Part shown: positions 42,607-52,037 of the stretch, piece after piece | Position numbering within the stretch: the stretch's first letter is position 1 | Layout: every line of letters begins with the position of its first letter | Notes under the pieces: generated by a model | What the model saw: the letters and a program-made list of their open reading frames with translations, nothing else | Databases searched by the model: none | Told to the model about the DNA's origin: nothing | Origin: Verrucomicrobiales bacterium | GTDB lineage: Bacteria; Verrucomicrobiota; Verrucomicrobiia; Verrucomicrobiales; DEV007 | NCBI GenBank assembly: GCA_029213005.1 | Contig: JARGPI010000013.1 | Location: forward strand, 104,224-168,223 | Length of the DNA stretch: 64,000 nucleotides | Direction: 5' to 3' | Translations under genes and position numbers: made by a program

Positions 42607-45111
42607 ATGTTAAAAAAACAGCCATCTCTAGCCGTTGGACTTGTGGTCGTGAGCCTACTGGTCACGCTTCTTGGAAGCGTGGTTGGCTTGGGGCTGGCCT
42701 ATGTCTATCAGCTTGAGGAAGCGCAGAGCGAAATCGAGGAAACCCTGAGTTCTTCCACCGTCAAACTGGCCCGGGAGATCCTGCAATCCGGGGCCACCGG
42801 CGAACGACTCGAGAAGCTATGCTCCCGTCATTTCAAATCTCTGGAGGAACTCCCCTATCCAACTCTCAACAAAACGGTCAAAGTGATCGCAAAGGATAAC
42901 GGGACCTTCACCCATCTTTTTGTCGAATCCAAGCCCCCCCGGGAAGACGACGGTGCGCTCCAGATCGACAAATCCTATCTTGCAAGCTTTGGCGGGATGG
43001 TTCACAACGCCGGCTTCAGACCGGAGGATTCAACAGGAGATAATGTCGCGACCTTTTTCGGGACGATTACACCCAATAAAATCATGTCAGTCGCTCCGGT
43101 CACGTTTTCAGAAGGCCGGGTCACTCCGATGGTGGTTGTCAGCGAAATTCAATTGAGCAAGAAAGCCTTTGTCGGAACAGCCTTGTTAAGACGCCAGCAC
43201 TTCTGGCCACTGCTGGCTCTTTTGCCGATGTTCGGCTCTTTGATTCTGATCAGCTGGTGGGTCTCGAAACGCCTTCAGGGTTTAACCGACGGGATGAACA
43301 CCGTAGCTCAGGGTCGCTACGATCTGCGCCTGCCTGAGACCGGTCCACCGGAGATCGAGGCGATTCACACCAGCTTCAACCGGATGGCGAAAAGTCTCCA
43401 GGCCGCCAAAGACGACAATCAGGAGTCGATCAAAAAGCTGCAGGTTGCCCAGAAGCAGGCCGAAGTGGCCCGGGAAGCCAAGTCTGACTTTCTGGCCAAC
43501 ATCAGTCACGAGATCAGAACCCCGATGAACGGAATCATCGGAACCGCGAGCTTGCTTGAGCAAACCCGTCTCTCTTCCGAGCAAAACGAGCTCGTTCACA
43601 TCATCACCAGCAGCGGCCACTCGCTGGTCCACCTCATCAACGACGTTCTCGATTTCTCCAAACTCGAGTCGGAAAAGATGATCCTGGAAAACCGGCCTTT
43701 TGATTTGATCGATCTGATCGAAGAGACCATCGAACTCTTTTGCTATCAGGCTGCTGAGCGAAATATCGACCTGATGTATCACGTCGAGCAGCAGACTCCA
43801 TCCTGTATCTACGGCGACCGCGAGAGACTCAAGCAGGTCCTCGTTAATTTGATCGGTAACGCGGTAAAATTTACTCCCGAAGGCGAAATCATCATTTCCG
43901 CCCGCCTCGATACCGTTTCCCACGAAAAACATGCCAAACCGGTATTGCATCTCGGCGTCCGGGATAGCGGGATCGGGATCGCAGCGGAAAATCTCGAGAA
44001 AATTTTCGAAGCCTTCACTCAGGCCGACACCTCGACAACTCGCAAATTCGGTGGCACTGGCCTTGGTTTATCGATCAGCCGGAAGATCTGTCACCTCATG
44101 GGCGGAAATCTGGTCGCGGAAAGTGAACTCGAAGTTGGGTCCGAATTCCGGGTGGAACTCCCCTTCCGCGAAGTGCCTCAGCAGGGAACCGTTCGGCCTC
44201 AGGACAGCGTAGCAAACCGCGCTCCGCTGAAAGGGAAGAAAGTGGTGCTTCTCTGCAAAAACCGGACCTTTTCAGAATTGCTGCAGTACAACTGCCAGGT
44301 CTGGGAAATGGAGGCCCACATCTCCCCGGAATACTCCGAAACATTGGTCGATCAGATTATCGCCTATCGACCCGATGTCTTAATTTTCGATCTTAGAGGC
44401 GCCGGGAGCGACAAAAACGCCCAGACACTTCTCCAGCGCGCTTATGCCGCAAAAATCCCCACGTTAATGCTGAAACATGTCGGGGAGAAAACGAAAATAA
44501 ACGACGACCGGCTACCGGACACGATCAGCTCGGTCTACAAGCCGCTGTCCGTCACCAAGTTATTCGAGTCCTTAATCTATTCAGTGACTTACCGTGCCAA
44601 GGCTCACCACGCGCTCGAGGACTCGTCCGGAGAAGGTGCCAATCAGATTGGCGACTTCAAGAAACCACAGAACCAGAAGGCTCTCGCCACCGAGTGTTTT
44701 GCCGAAAAATACCCGGCCAAAGTCCTGATTGTGGAAGATGTCCAGATTAACCAGAAGATTGCGTCGATGGTTCTGGCCAAGCTCGGCTACTCCCATATCG
44801 AATTTGCGAACAATGGTCAGGAAGGCGTCGACCGCGTTTTGAAAGGCGGAATCGATCTCATCTTTATGGATCTGCAAATGCCGGTGATGGGCGGAGAACA
44901 GGCCTCAGTCGAAATCCGGAAGAGTTTCAATCTGGCTCGTCAACCCATCATCATCGCAATGACGGGCCACGCCCTCGCCGGAGTGAAGGAATCCTGCTTC
45001 AAAGCCGGGATGGACGCATTCCTCACCAAACCGATCAGTATCGATGATGTGAAGAATGGTATTATCGAAAGTTTCCGGAAAAACCCGGCGACCATCAAAT
45101 CGGCAAAGTAA
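42607..45111 (+). CDS. Hybrid sensor histidine kinase with two receiver-like domains
   Basis: An 834-aa membrane kinase. TM1 (about 6-30), a periplasmic sensor (about 32-195), TM2 (about 200-218) and HAMP-like linker (about 219-272) precede the HisKA domain with H301 in ANISHEIRTPMNG. The HATPase_c region includes LVNLIGNAVKFTP and GTGLGLSISRKIC. Then a degenerate receiver-like domain (about 540-655; no clear phospho-Asp seen) and a full receiver with D755 in LIFMDLQMPVMGG. The output path is unknown; no regulator sits directly beside it. The ATG at 42607 is preferred to a TTG at 42592. It is a stand-alone gene, divergent from the exported gene at 42406. Confidence 0.92.
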   Translation: MLKKQPSLAVGLVVVSLLVTLLGSVVGLGLAYVYQLEEAQSEIEETLSSSTVKLAREILQSGATGERLEKLCSRHFKSLEELPYPTLNKTVKVIAKDNGTFTHLFVESKPPREDDGALQIDKSYLASFGGMVHNAGFRPEDSTGDNVATFFGTITPNKIMSVAPVTFSEGRVTPMVVVSEIQLSKKAFVGTALLRRQHFWPLLALLPMFGSLILISWWVSKRLQGLTDGMNTVAQGRYDLRLPETGPPEIEAIHTSFNRMAKSLQAAKDDNQESIKKLQVAQKQAEVAREAKSDFLANISHEIRTPMNGIIGTASLLEQTRLSSEQNELVHIITSSGHSLVHLINDVLDFSKLESEKMILENRPFDLIDLIEETIELFCYQAAERNIDLMYHVEQQTPSCIYGDRERLKQVLVNLIGNAVKFTPEGEIIISARLDTVSHEKHAKPVLHLGVRDSGIGIAAENLEKIFEAFTQADTSTTRKFGGTGLGLSISRKICHLMGGNLVAESELEVGSEFRVELPFREVPQQGTVRPQDSVANRAPLKGKKVVLLCKNRTFSELLQYNCQVWEMEAHISPEYSETLVDQIIAYRPDVLIFDLRGAGSDKNAQTLLQRAYAAKIPTLMLKHVGEKTKINDDRLPDTISSVYKPLSVTKLFESLIYSVTYRAKAHHALEDSSGEGANQIGDFKKPQNQKALATECFAEKYPAKVLIVEDVQINQKIASMVLAKLGYSHIEFANNGQEGVDRVLKGGIDLIFMDLQMPVMGGEQASVEIRKSFNLARQPIIIAMTGHALAGVKESCFKAGMDAFLTKPISIDDVKNGIIESFRKNPATIKSAK

Positions 45112-45124
45112 GGGAAAAACGGTT

Positions 45125-45436
45125 CTAATCCTTCCGATTCTTCATGATCACATTGACCAGAAGCAAAAGCAGCAATGTACCGAGAAGGGCGACCAAAACC
45201 ATGATTAACTGAATCTCGGCCGATCCGAGATCAATTTTCACATATTGTTTGATCGTCTTTTCCCAGACAAAGCCACCAATAATCGCCCCGACAAATCCGA
45301 CGAGGGAATTCCCCAGAAAACCGTAGCTTTTGCCCCGCAAACAAACATCGAGGAGCAGACCGGCAATAATCCCGATCAAAGCGATTTCGAGTATCGAATT
45401 TCCGCTTAGATAGGCTAGTGAAGGTAGGAAATTCAT
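45125..45436 (-). CDS. GlsB/YeaQ/YmgE-family stress-response membrane protein (downstream copy)
   Basis: A 103-aa transglycosylase-associated (GlsB/YeaQ/YmgE) type membrane protein with three helices. Characteristic text is GIIAGLLLDVCLRGKSYGF, then LVGFVGAIIGGFVWEKTIK, then LIMVLVALLGTLLLLLLVN. It is a close paralogue of the gene just upstream. The start overlaps the upstream stop by one base (TAATG), so translational coupling is likely. The function is unclear; family members respond to general stress. Confidence 0.85.
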   Translation of the reverse strand: MNFLPSLAYLSGNSILEIALIGIIAGLLLDVCLRGKSYGFLGNSLVGFVGAIIGGFVWEKTIKQYVKIDLGSAEIQLIMVLVALLGTLLLLLLVNVIMKNRKD

Positions 45437-45744
45437 TAGGATCTGCGTTTCCCGAGGAAGTTAATCAGAGCGATGAGCAGTCCGGCTCCGAGAAGCGCAA
45501 CCAGAACCAGATGCAGCTGAATGGTTACCGATCCGAGATCCACGTCGATGTAAGGCTTCAGAACCTTTTCCCAGACAAATCCTCCGATGATCGCACCGAA
45601 AAGGCCAATCAGAGTATTTCCGAGGAATCCATACCCCCTGCCGCGGAGGCACACATTCAGCAAGAGACCGGCAACGATCCCGACGATAATAATTTCGAGC
45701 CACGAACTTGAAACGAGGTTGGCTAAAATAGGTTGAAAAAACAT
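45436..45744 (-). CDS. GlsB/YeaQ/YmgE-family stress-response membrane protein (upstream copy)
   Basis: A 102-aa paralogue of the adjacent gene, with GIVAGLLLNVCLRGRGYGF, LIGLFGAIIGGFVWEKVLK and LVLVALLGAGLLIALIN. The duplicates differ in the first TM (LVSSSWLEIIIVG here, ILEIALIG there). ATG 45744 is preferred to an upstream start at 45780. Tandem duplication is directly visible from the near-identical internal motifs. Confidence 0.84.
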   Translation of the reverse strand: MFFQPILANLVSSSWLEIIIVGIVAGLLLNVCLRGRGYGFLGNTLIGLFGAIIGGFVWEKVLKPYIDVDLGSVTIQLHLVLVALLGAGLLIALINFLGKRRS

Positions 45745-45863
45745 GTGCGCACAAGATTGCCACTTTTCGGGATCGCGCAATCGACGATCTTTACTTCAAC
45801 AGACTTGTCATACCTGTAGAGCCTGCTTGACCTTTCCTCCCTTTTTTGCGATGAAAGCAGGAT

Positions 45864-46889
45864 ATGGAAGAAGACTCAACCGGGGCCAATCCGATACCTC
45901 AGCAGGTACCGTCTGGTGAGCCCCCTACCCGCGAAGTCGCTCTCGTAAAAGACACCCTCGCGAAAGCCAGAGCTGAAGTCGGGAAAGTGATCATCGGTCA
46001 GCACGACGTGATCGATCATTGCCTGATCGCCATCTTCACCGGGAACCACATTCTGCTCGAAGGCGTTCCCGGCGTGGCTAAGACCCTGTTAGTCAGAACG
46101 CTGGCAAAGGTGCTGGGCACGGATTTCTCGCGGATCCAGTTCACTCCCGACCTGATGCCTTCCGATATCACCGGAACTAATATTTTCAATATGGCGGAAA
46201 GTTCCTTTCATCTTGTGAAGGGGCCGGTTTTTACGTCATTTCTCCTCGCTGACGAGATTAACCGGGCTCCGGCAAAAACTCAGTCAGCCCTGCTTCAGGC
46301 CATGCAGGAACGGGTCGTCACTATCGATGGCGTGACCCACCAGCTCCCTGCCAGCTTCACCGTTTTTGCCACGCAGAACCCGATCGAATATGAGGGCACC
46401 TACCCCCTTCCAGAAGCTCAGAAAGACCGTTTTTTGCTGAGAGTGGAGGTCGATTATCCAAGCGATGATGAAGAGAAACTGCTCGCCAGGCAGTGGTTGG
46501 GAAACAACGCCCCCGAAAAAATTCTTGAAGCGGATGAAGTCAAACCCGTCTTAAATGGAGGCGAAATCGCCGGAATGCAGCGAGCGCTTCAGGCCCTTAC
46601 CGTTAAAGAGGAATTGATCGACTATGTCGTGGAACTGATTCGAAAAACTCGCGAAATGGATGCCATCGAAGTCGGAGCCGGCCCTCGCGCTACCGGTGCG
46701 CTGCTTCTCTCCAGCCGGGCCCACGCGGCCATTCAGGGGCGGGACTTTGTCACTCCGGACGATATCAGGGCGATGGTTTACCCCGTGCTTTCGCACCGCC
46801 TGGTTCTGAGACCCGAATATGAAATCGAAGGTGTCACCATTCGGGAAGCGATCTCCAAATTGCTGGAGGCAGTAGCGGTCCCCCGCTAA
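45864..46889 (+). CDS. MoxR-family AAA+ ATPase
   Basis: A 341-aa MoxR ATPase. The P-loop is GVPGVAKT, Walker B is in LLADEINRAP, with FTPDLMPSDITGTNIF, ATQNPIEYEGTYPLPEAQKDRF and a C-terminal lid with GAGPRATGALLLSSRAHA. MoxR proteins act as chaperones that insert cofactors or remodel partner proteins; they typically pair with DUF58 and vWA proteins. Here DUF58 follows after 11 bp, but the vWA genes that usually come next are missing. Confidence 0.94.
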   Translation: MEEDSTGANPIPQQVPSGEPPTREVALVKDTLAKARAEVGKVIIGQHDVIDHCLIAIFTGNHILLEGVPGVAKTLLVRTLAKVLGTDFSRIQFTPDLMPSDITGTNIFNMAESSFHLVKGPVFTSFLLADEINRAPAKTQSALLQAMQERVVTIDGVTHQLPASFTVFATQNPIEYEGTYPLPEAQKDRFLLRVEVDYPSDDEEKLLARQWLGNNAPEKILEADEVKPVLNGGEIAGMQRALQALTVKEELIDYVVELIRKTREMDAIEVGAGPRATGALLLSSRAHAAIQGRDFVTPDDIRAMVYPVLSHRLVLRPEYEIEGVTIREAISKLLEAVAVPR

Positions 46890-46900
46890 CCGCGAATACG

Positions 46901-48304
46901 ATGCGCTTTGTGCCCCATCAGTTGATGCTCTGGCTAACGATCCTTCTCATCGTGCCGGCTATGACACTGGCCTTTTACGATCAGGGGCTACTTCAGTTGG
47001 CAGGGCTGCTCGTGATTGCGTTCTTCGTGGTGACAGCTCTCGTTGATCTCCAGATTTCCCGCCATTTGCTAACGTCAATTGAAGTGAAAACGCCCGAGCT
47101 GGTGCGGGGAACCAAGCAGAAGGAATTTGATCTTCCCATCGAGTTCAAAAATACCGGCCCGAAACTGACCTGGATCCGCTACGGCATCTCCATCACGCCG
47201 GATTACCGGATCGAAGGCAAAATCATACGTCGAATCAGCCCGGTGCTGCCTCGAAAATCTCATCACACCGCTCTGAAAGTCCGGACACTGAAAAGAGGCC
47301 AGTTCTTCATCAAAAATCTGGGATTGGAAACGCCGTCGAAACTAAAATTCTGGCTGATCAGGGACCGACACAATATCAATGTGGAAATTCGTTCCTATCC
47401 CGATCTTTCGATTGAGAGAAAACGCCTCTCGAGCCTCTTCCTGATGCGTGGACACAATGGCGCGCACTCAATCCGGCAATTGGGCAAAGGCCGCGAATTT
47501 GAACAACTCAGGGATTATCAATCAGGCGATGATTATATCGATATCGACTGGAAAGCCACCGCCCGCCGGCGAACCCCCGTCACGAGAACTTACCAAATTG
47601 AACGGACCCAGGAAGTTTACGTGATCGTCGATCATTCCCGCTTCAGCGGCAGGCAGATCCGCGTTCCGGTCAATGAAAATGCCGAGGGTGACTGGCTGTA
47701 TACCGAGCACAGTGCTGGAGGCGAATTCGCCGTGACCACTCAACTGGAAAAATTCCTTCATTGCTCACTGGTTCTGGCATCGGTTGCCGAAAAACAGGGT
47801 GACCTCTTCGGCTTCATCAGCTTTGCCGACAAGGTGGATCGTTTTATCCGGAGTCGAAACGGTAAACAGCACTACAATGTGGTCAGAGACGCGCTCTACA
47901 CACTGGAGCCCTCTCAGGTGACTCCTGATTATGAGCAACTGATGATCACCCTGCGGCAGCGCCTGACCCGCCGGGCGCTTCTCGTGATGCTGGTCGATCT
48001 GAGCGACCCATTGACCAGCGAGCAGTTTTTCGAAACCATCCCTCTCATCAGTAAGCAGCATTTGATTCTGGTTAACATGGTGCGCCCCGAAGAAGCCTAC
48101 CCCTTGTTCACAGGCGGTGACCTGCCCGCCCAAACCGCAGAAATCTATGAGAAGCTGGCGGGGCATTTTCAGTGGCAGGACCTCAAGGAAACCGGCCGCA
48201 AATTGAGCCATCTCGGAGTTGAACTCGGCGTCCCCAATCACGAAGAGCTGTGCACCGAGGCGGTCACCCAGTACTTGAAGGTCAAACAGCGACAACTGAT
48301 TTGA
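46901..48304 (+). CDS. DUF58 domain-containing protein
   Basis: A 467-aa protein with an N-terminal hydrophobic pair (LMLWLTILLIVPAMTLAFYD, LLQLAGLLVIAFFVVTALV) and a C-terminal DUF58 region (about 190-400) with GREFEQLRDYQSGDDYIDIDWKATARR, the family signature. DUF58 proteins are partners of MoxR ATPases. It starts 11 bp after moxR; the two likely form an operon. The role of this pair is unknown; loss of the vWA components may be a real difference or may mean those genes lie elsewhere. Confidence 0.9.
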   Translation: MRFVPHQLMLWLTILLIVPAMTLAFYDQGLLQLAGLLVIAFFVVTALVDLQISRHLLTSIEVKTPELVRGTKQKEFDLPIEFKNTGPKLTWIRYGISITPDYRIEGKIIRRISPVLPRKSHHTALKVRTLKRGQFFIKNLGLETPSKLKFWLIRDRHNINVEIRSYPDLSIERKRLSSLFLMRGHNGAHSIRQLGKGREFEQLRDYQSGDDYIDIDWKATARRRTPVTRTYQIERTQEVYVIVDHSRFSGRQIRVPVNENAEGDWLYTEHSAGGEFAVTTQLEKFLHCSLVLASVAEKQGDLFGFISFADKVDRFIRSRNGKQHYNVVRDALYTLEPSQVTPDYEQLMITLRQRLTRRALLVMLVDLSDPLTSEQFFETIPLISKQHLILVNMVRPEEAYPLFTGGDLPAQTAEIYEKLAGHFQWQDLKETGRKLSHLGVELGVPNHEELCTEAVTQYLKVKQRQLI

Positions 48305-48423
48305 GCCGGAATTCCGGAATAAATATTATAAAAATTTTCCTTAACAGGCATTAACTATACGATTACAGTATAAGTCCCCATGGTTATTGCATTTTATCCT
48401 CCAACTTTCGACTTAGCTCTGAT

Positions 48424-49854
48424 TTGAAATCGATACTGATAGTCGAAGATGATACCGATCTGCGAAGCTCAATCTCAGAAATCCTGATTTCTGAAGGTTT
48501 CGAGGTGACTCAAGCCTCGACCGGGCAGGAAGGTCTCGATGAATTTGAGAAAGGTAAGTTTGATATCGTACTGACCGACTTCAGACTGCCCGAGATGGGT
48601 GGGCTTGCGTTGATCGAGCGAATTCGGGAGAAAACCACCCGGATCCCGGTTGTCCTGATGACCGCGTACGGAACCACCAATCTCGCAATCGAGGCAACGC
48701 AGAAGGGCGCGTTTGATTATCTGATCAAGCCTTTCAAAAGCAAAGACCTCATCGATATTGTTTCCCGCGCCCTGCAAACCTCCCGGATGACCGGTCGACC
48801 GGTTGAATTCAAAGATACCGGCGACTTCGGAGAGCACGATGCGATTATCGGCAACTCCCGGGGAATGCAGGCGGTTTACCGTGAAATCGGAAAAGTGGCC
48901 GACAAAAACGTCACCGTATTGATTCAGGGCGAGACAGGAACCGGCAAAGAGCTGATTGCCAGAGCGGTGTTTCAGCACAGTGCTCAAAAGGATGATCCCT
49001 TTGTTGCCGTCAACTGCACCGCGATCCCTGACAATCTTCTCGAAAGCGAGCTGTTCGGTCACGAAAAAGGATCGTTTACCGGAGCTGTCGCCCGCAGAAT
49101 CGGAAGATTCGAGCAGGCTGACGGAGGCACCCTTTTCCTCGACGAAATCGGGGACATGACTCAGGACACCCAGGTAAAAATGCTGCGGGTGCTACAAGAG
49201 AAAACGATCCGGAGAGTGGGCGGAGACACCGAAATTCCTGTTAAAGTTCGCGTGATCGCCGCGACTCATCAAAATCTCGAAAAAGCGGTAGCCGAGGGCC
49301 GGTTCCGCGAAGATTTATACTTCCGGATCAATACAGCCATTATCGAGTTACCTCCGCTCAGGGAACGTAAGGATGATATTGATCTTTTGATTCAACATTT
49401 CGTCAAACTCTACTGCAACGAGTTCGGGGCGGAACCACCGAAATTCGGCAAAGGAGTCAAAGAAACCCTGTTGGATCACACTTGGCCGGGCAATGTCCGG
49501 GAATTGGAAAACGTCACCCGGAAAATGATTATTAAATCAAACGGTTACCCCCTCTCCAAACAGGACATTGAACAGTTTTTAACCCGGTCCAACCGCCTCA
49601 CGAGATCCGATGGAAACAATCTGGAGGAGATGGGGCAGAAGAAACATATCCGGGAATTGCTCCTTCAGGCAAAAAACGGAGAAGTCGTTAACCCGCACTC
49701 GATTCTGGTCGAAGAGTTGGAGAGGGAGATGATCTATCAGGCACTGGAAATATGTAATACCAACCAAAGTTCAGCTTGTAAGTTACTGGGAATTTCCCGC
49801 GCAACCTTTCGGGAGAAAATGGAGCGTTTCGGATTGTTACCGTCCAAAAAGTAA
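48424..49854 (+). CDS. NtrC-family sigma54-dependent response regulator
   Basis: A 476-aa regulator. The receiver domain (1-120) has acidic pocket EDD at 8-10, D52 in TDFRLPEMGG and K in KPFKSK. The AAA+ domain has GETGTGKE (Walker A), EKGSFTGA (GSFTGA in place of the usual GAFTGA), GGTLFLDEIGDM (Walker B) and FREDLYFRIN. The C-terminal HTH is SACKLLGISRATFREKMER. It uses a TTG start (TTGAAATCG) since no ATG precedes the receiver fold. A REC-histidine kinase follows after 17 bp, and is the likely cognate kinase. Ser for Ala in the sigma54-contact loop is found in some functional members. Confidence 0.93.
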   Translation: MKSILIVEDDTDLRSSISEILISEGFEVTQASTGQEGLDEFEKGKFDIVLTDFRLPEMGGLALIERIREKTTRIPVVLMTAYGTTNLAIEATQKGAFDYLIKPFKSKDLIDIVSRALQTSRMTGRPVEFKDTGDFGEHDAIIGNSRGMQAVYREIGKVADKNVTVLIQGETGTGKELIARAVFQHSAQKDDPFVAVNCTAIPDNLLESELFGHEKGSFTGAVARRIGRFEQADGGTLFLDEIGDMTQDTQVKMLRVLQEKTIRRVGGDTEIPVKVRVIAATHQNLEKAVAEGRFREDLYFRINTAIIELPPLRERKDDIDLLIQHFVKLYCNEFGAEPPKFGKGVKETLLDHTWPGNVRELENVTRKMIIKSNGYPLSKQDIEQFLTRSNRLTRSDGNNLEEMGQKKHIRELLLQAKNGEVVNPHSILVEELEREMIYQALEICNTNQSSACKLLGISRATFREKMERFGLLPSKK

Positions 49855-49871
49855 CGTTTTCGAATCTGTAT

Positions 49872-51029
49872 ATGAAGATTCTCATTATCGAAGACAACCC
49901 TGCTGATGCCAATCTGGCTAAAGAATACATTCTCGATAGTGACAGCGAAAACATCGACATCTCGGTAGCAGAGGATTTGCAGCAGGCGGTCGATCTGCTG
50001 AATAGTAGAAGTTTCGACGTCCTCCTCACTGATTTAAACCTCCCTGACGCATCCGGCGACGAAACCTTTAAGACGATCTCCCGCATCGCCCCGGCTTTGC
50101 CTATTGTTATTTTATCAGGAAATGACGACGAGGAAAAAGCGTCAGCACTGGTTGCCGAGGGCGCCCAGGACTACCTGATAAAAGCTGACTTTAACGCCAA
50201 TACCATCAGGCGGGCCCTCCGCTATGCGATCGAGAGAAAATCTCTGGTGATGTCGCTGGAGGAGAAAAATTTCGCGCTCGCCCAGGCGCAGGAGAAACTG
50301 ATCTATGCGGCGAAACTGGAATCCACCGGGCAGATTGCAGCCGGGGTTGCTCACGAGGTGAAGAACCCACTGGCAGTCATACAGCTGGGCCTGGAATCCC
50401 TGATGGCATTCAACGAAAAAAATCCAGACAGGGACGAGACTGAAGCCAAAATACTGGGGCGGATTCAAACCGCTCTGGACCGTGCTACCGGGATCATTAA
50501 CGAACTGCTGGACTTCAGTTCAGATACGGCATTCGAATGGGAGTACGGTAATATCAATCAAACCATCGAAAGAGCGATTTCTCTGATCGCCCCGCAGCTC
50601 GAAAAATCCGACATCGCATTCGAAACCTTCTTTACCAAAAAACTACCGCTAATCCGGATGGATCGACTGAAGATCGAACAATCCGTGATTAATCTAATGA
50701 TCAATGCCTCCCACGCATTGGAAACCGTGGCCGATAAAAAAATCCAGATCAAAACCGATCCGGTTTGTGATGACACCGGGGAGATAGTTTCTGTGCGTAT
50801 TACGGTCGAGGATTCCGGACCCGGAATTGAGCCGGAAGACAAACCGAAAATTTTCGATGCGTTCTACACGACGAAGGAACCCGGCAAAGGCACCGGCCTC
50901 GGTATGACCGTTGTGCAAAGTATCATAAAATTCCATAGTGGAACCATTCAGCTGAATGAAAGCGAACTGGGTGGACTCCGGGTCGAAATGACTCTTCCGG
51001 TAACTTACCACGAAGATTTGACAAACTGA
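49872..51029 (+). CDS. Receiver-histidine kinase (soluble hybrid kinase)
   Basis: A 385-aa cytosolic kinase. An N-terminal receiver (1-120; D54 in LTDLNLPDASG, K104 in YLIKADFN) leads through a short coiled linker (SLEEKNFALAQAQEKL) to HisKA with H161 in GVAHEVKNPL and a HATPase with LMINASHALETV and GTGLGMTVVQSII. It lacks membrane helices and a sensor domain, so it probably receives phosphate from another kinase and passes it on, for example to the NtrC-type regulator upstream. The 17-bp gap suggests one operon. Confidence 0.9.
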   Translation: MKILIIEDNPADANLAKEYILDSDSENIDISVAEDLQQAVDLLNSRSFDVLLTDLNLPDASGDETFKTISRIAPALPIVILSGNDDEEKASALVAEGAQDYLIKADFNANTIRRALRYAIERKSLVMSLEEKNFALAQAQEKLIYAAKLESTGQIAAGVAHEVKNPLAVIQLGLESLMAFNEKNPDRDETEAKILGRIQTALDRATGIINELLDFSSDTAFEWEYGNINQTIERAISLIAPQLEKSDIAFETFFTKKLPLIRMDRLKIEQSVINLMINASHALETVADKKIQIKTDPVCDDTGEIVSVRITVEDSGPGIEPEDKPKIFDAFYTTKEPGKGTGLGMTVVQSIIKFHSGTIQLNESELGGLRVEMTLPVTYHEDLTN

Positions 51030-51183
51030 CGGTGACTAAAAACCAGGCAATATCGTATACTTTCAGGTCAAACCTCTATACCAGCGGGTCTCGATTGATT
51101 AAACCATCCCTTTAAGGATCAACGTTTAAGCAGGTAGACAGGCCTTGATGTGTATGGCATGCATTGTGCATCCATTAATAGGT

Positions 51184-51540
51184 ATGGATGATTCAAAACC
51201 TCTTACGGATGACGAATCTATAAAGAGCTTGATCGCCGACTGCGAACTGATTGTCCAGAAACTCAACTTCAACTCAACTCAGCAAGATCATTCGGCCCGG
51301 TCACTTTTCTGGTCGCTCGAAGAATTAAAAGCCTGCCTCTATGGTAAGCAATTCGACCATCCGCAAACGGCGCAGAAGATCCTCGATTTCACCAATTTAT
51401 TGAGTCTTTGCTGTGTAAACCTAAGTGCCCGCTCATGGCTGCGTCGGACGGCCATTTCGGTAACTCAGATTTTGTTGAGTCTTTGGGCCGAGATTCAGCT
51501 TGAAAGTATCGGAGCCGAAACAGCACCCCAGACCTCCTGA
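51184..51540 (+). CDS. Small protein in signalling cluster, unknown
   Basis: A 118-aa predicted helical protein with ESIKSLIADCELIVQKLNF, LFWSLEELKACLYGKQF, QKILDFTNLLSLCCVNLSAR and SVTQILLSLWAEIQLES. It might be an adaptor or HPt-like four-helix protein, but I see no conserved phospho-His motif. ATG 51184 is used; a longer frame from 51145 is possible. It directly precedes a response regulator (2-bp gap), so it belongs to the same transcript. Both function and start are uncertain. Confidence 0.45.
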   Translation: MDDSKPLTDDESIKSLIADCELIVQKLNFNSTQQDHSARSLFWSLEELKACLYGKQFDHPQTAQKILDFTNLLSLCCVNLSARSWLRRTAISVTQILLSLWAEIQLESIGAETAPQTS

Positions 51541-51542
51541 TT

Positions 51543-51995
51543 ATGATGGAAACACAAATTCAAACCAACACCACCGAATCCCCCGAACTCCGGAGAACTC
51601 ATAAAAAGCCGAAAATTTTACTGATTGATGATGAAGCCTCCTTTACCGACATGCTGAAAATCAATCTGGAGTTAACGGCTGATTATTCGATTCTGGTAGA
51701 GAACGACTCCCGGGAAGCGATCCGCACCGCCGACCGCGCCCAACCGGATCTGATACTTCTCGACGCCATTATGCCCGGGCTCGATGGCTTCGAGGTATTG
51801 AACCGGCTCGAAATGGACCCACTGACCCGGCATATACCGGTAGTCTTCCTCACCGCTATTTCGGAGCAACTCAGCTTTTCACCCTCAAATTTCAGTGAAA
51901 TCGTTCAGCGCAAAACACTGGCTAAACCCGTGCGAATGAAAGAGCTGATCAGTACCATTGAAGAAACCCTGAAAAAGGACGGTTTAAACTCATAA
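51543..51995 (+). CDS. Single-domain response regulator (first of tandem pair)
   Basis: A 150-aa stand-alone receiver with ILLIDDEASFTDMLKINLEL, the phospho-acceptor Asp in LILLDAIMPGLDGFEVL and the K in KTLAKPVRMKEL. An N-terminal leader of about 25 residues precedes the fold. It closely resembles the gene at 52038 (SFTxMLKxxLE, DYxxxVEND, LDAIMP, IPVVFLTAIS shared), so they are recent tandem duplicates. No output domain is present; such proteins act as phosphate shuttles or protein-binding switches. Confidence 0.9.
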   Translation: MMETQIQTNTTESPELRRTHKKPKILLIDDEASFTDMLKINLELTADYSILVENDSREAIRTADRAQPDLILLDAIMPGLDGFEVLNRLEMDPLTRHIPVVFLTAISEQLSFSPSNFSEIVQRKTLAKPVRMKELISTIEETLKKDGLNS

Positions 51996-52037
51996 AACGA
52001 TTTGATAACACTACATCAGTCCTCGAATATTTGACTG

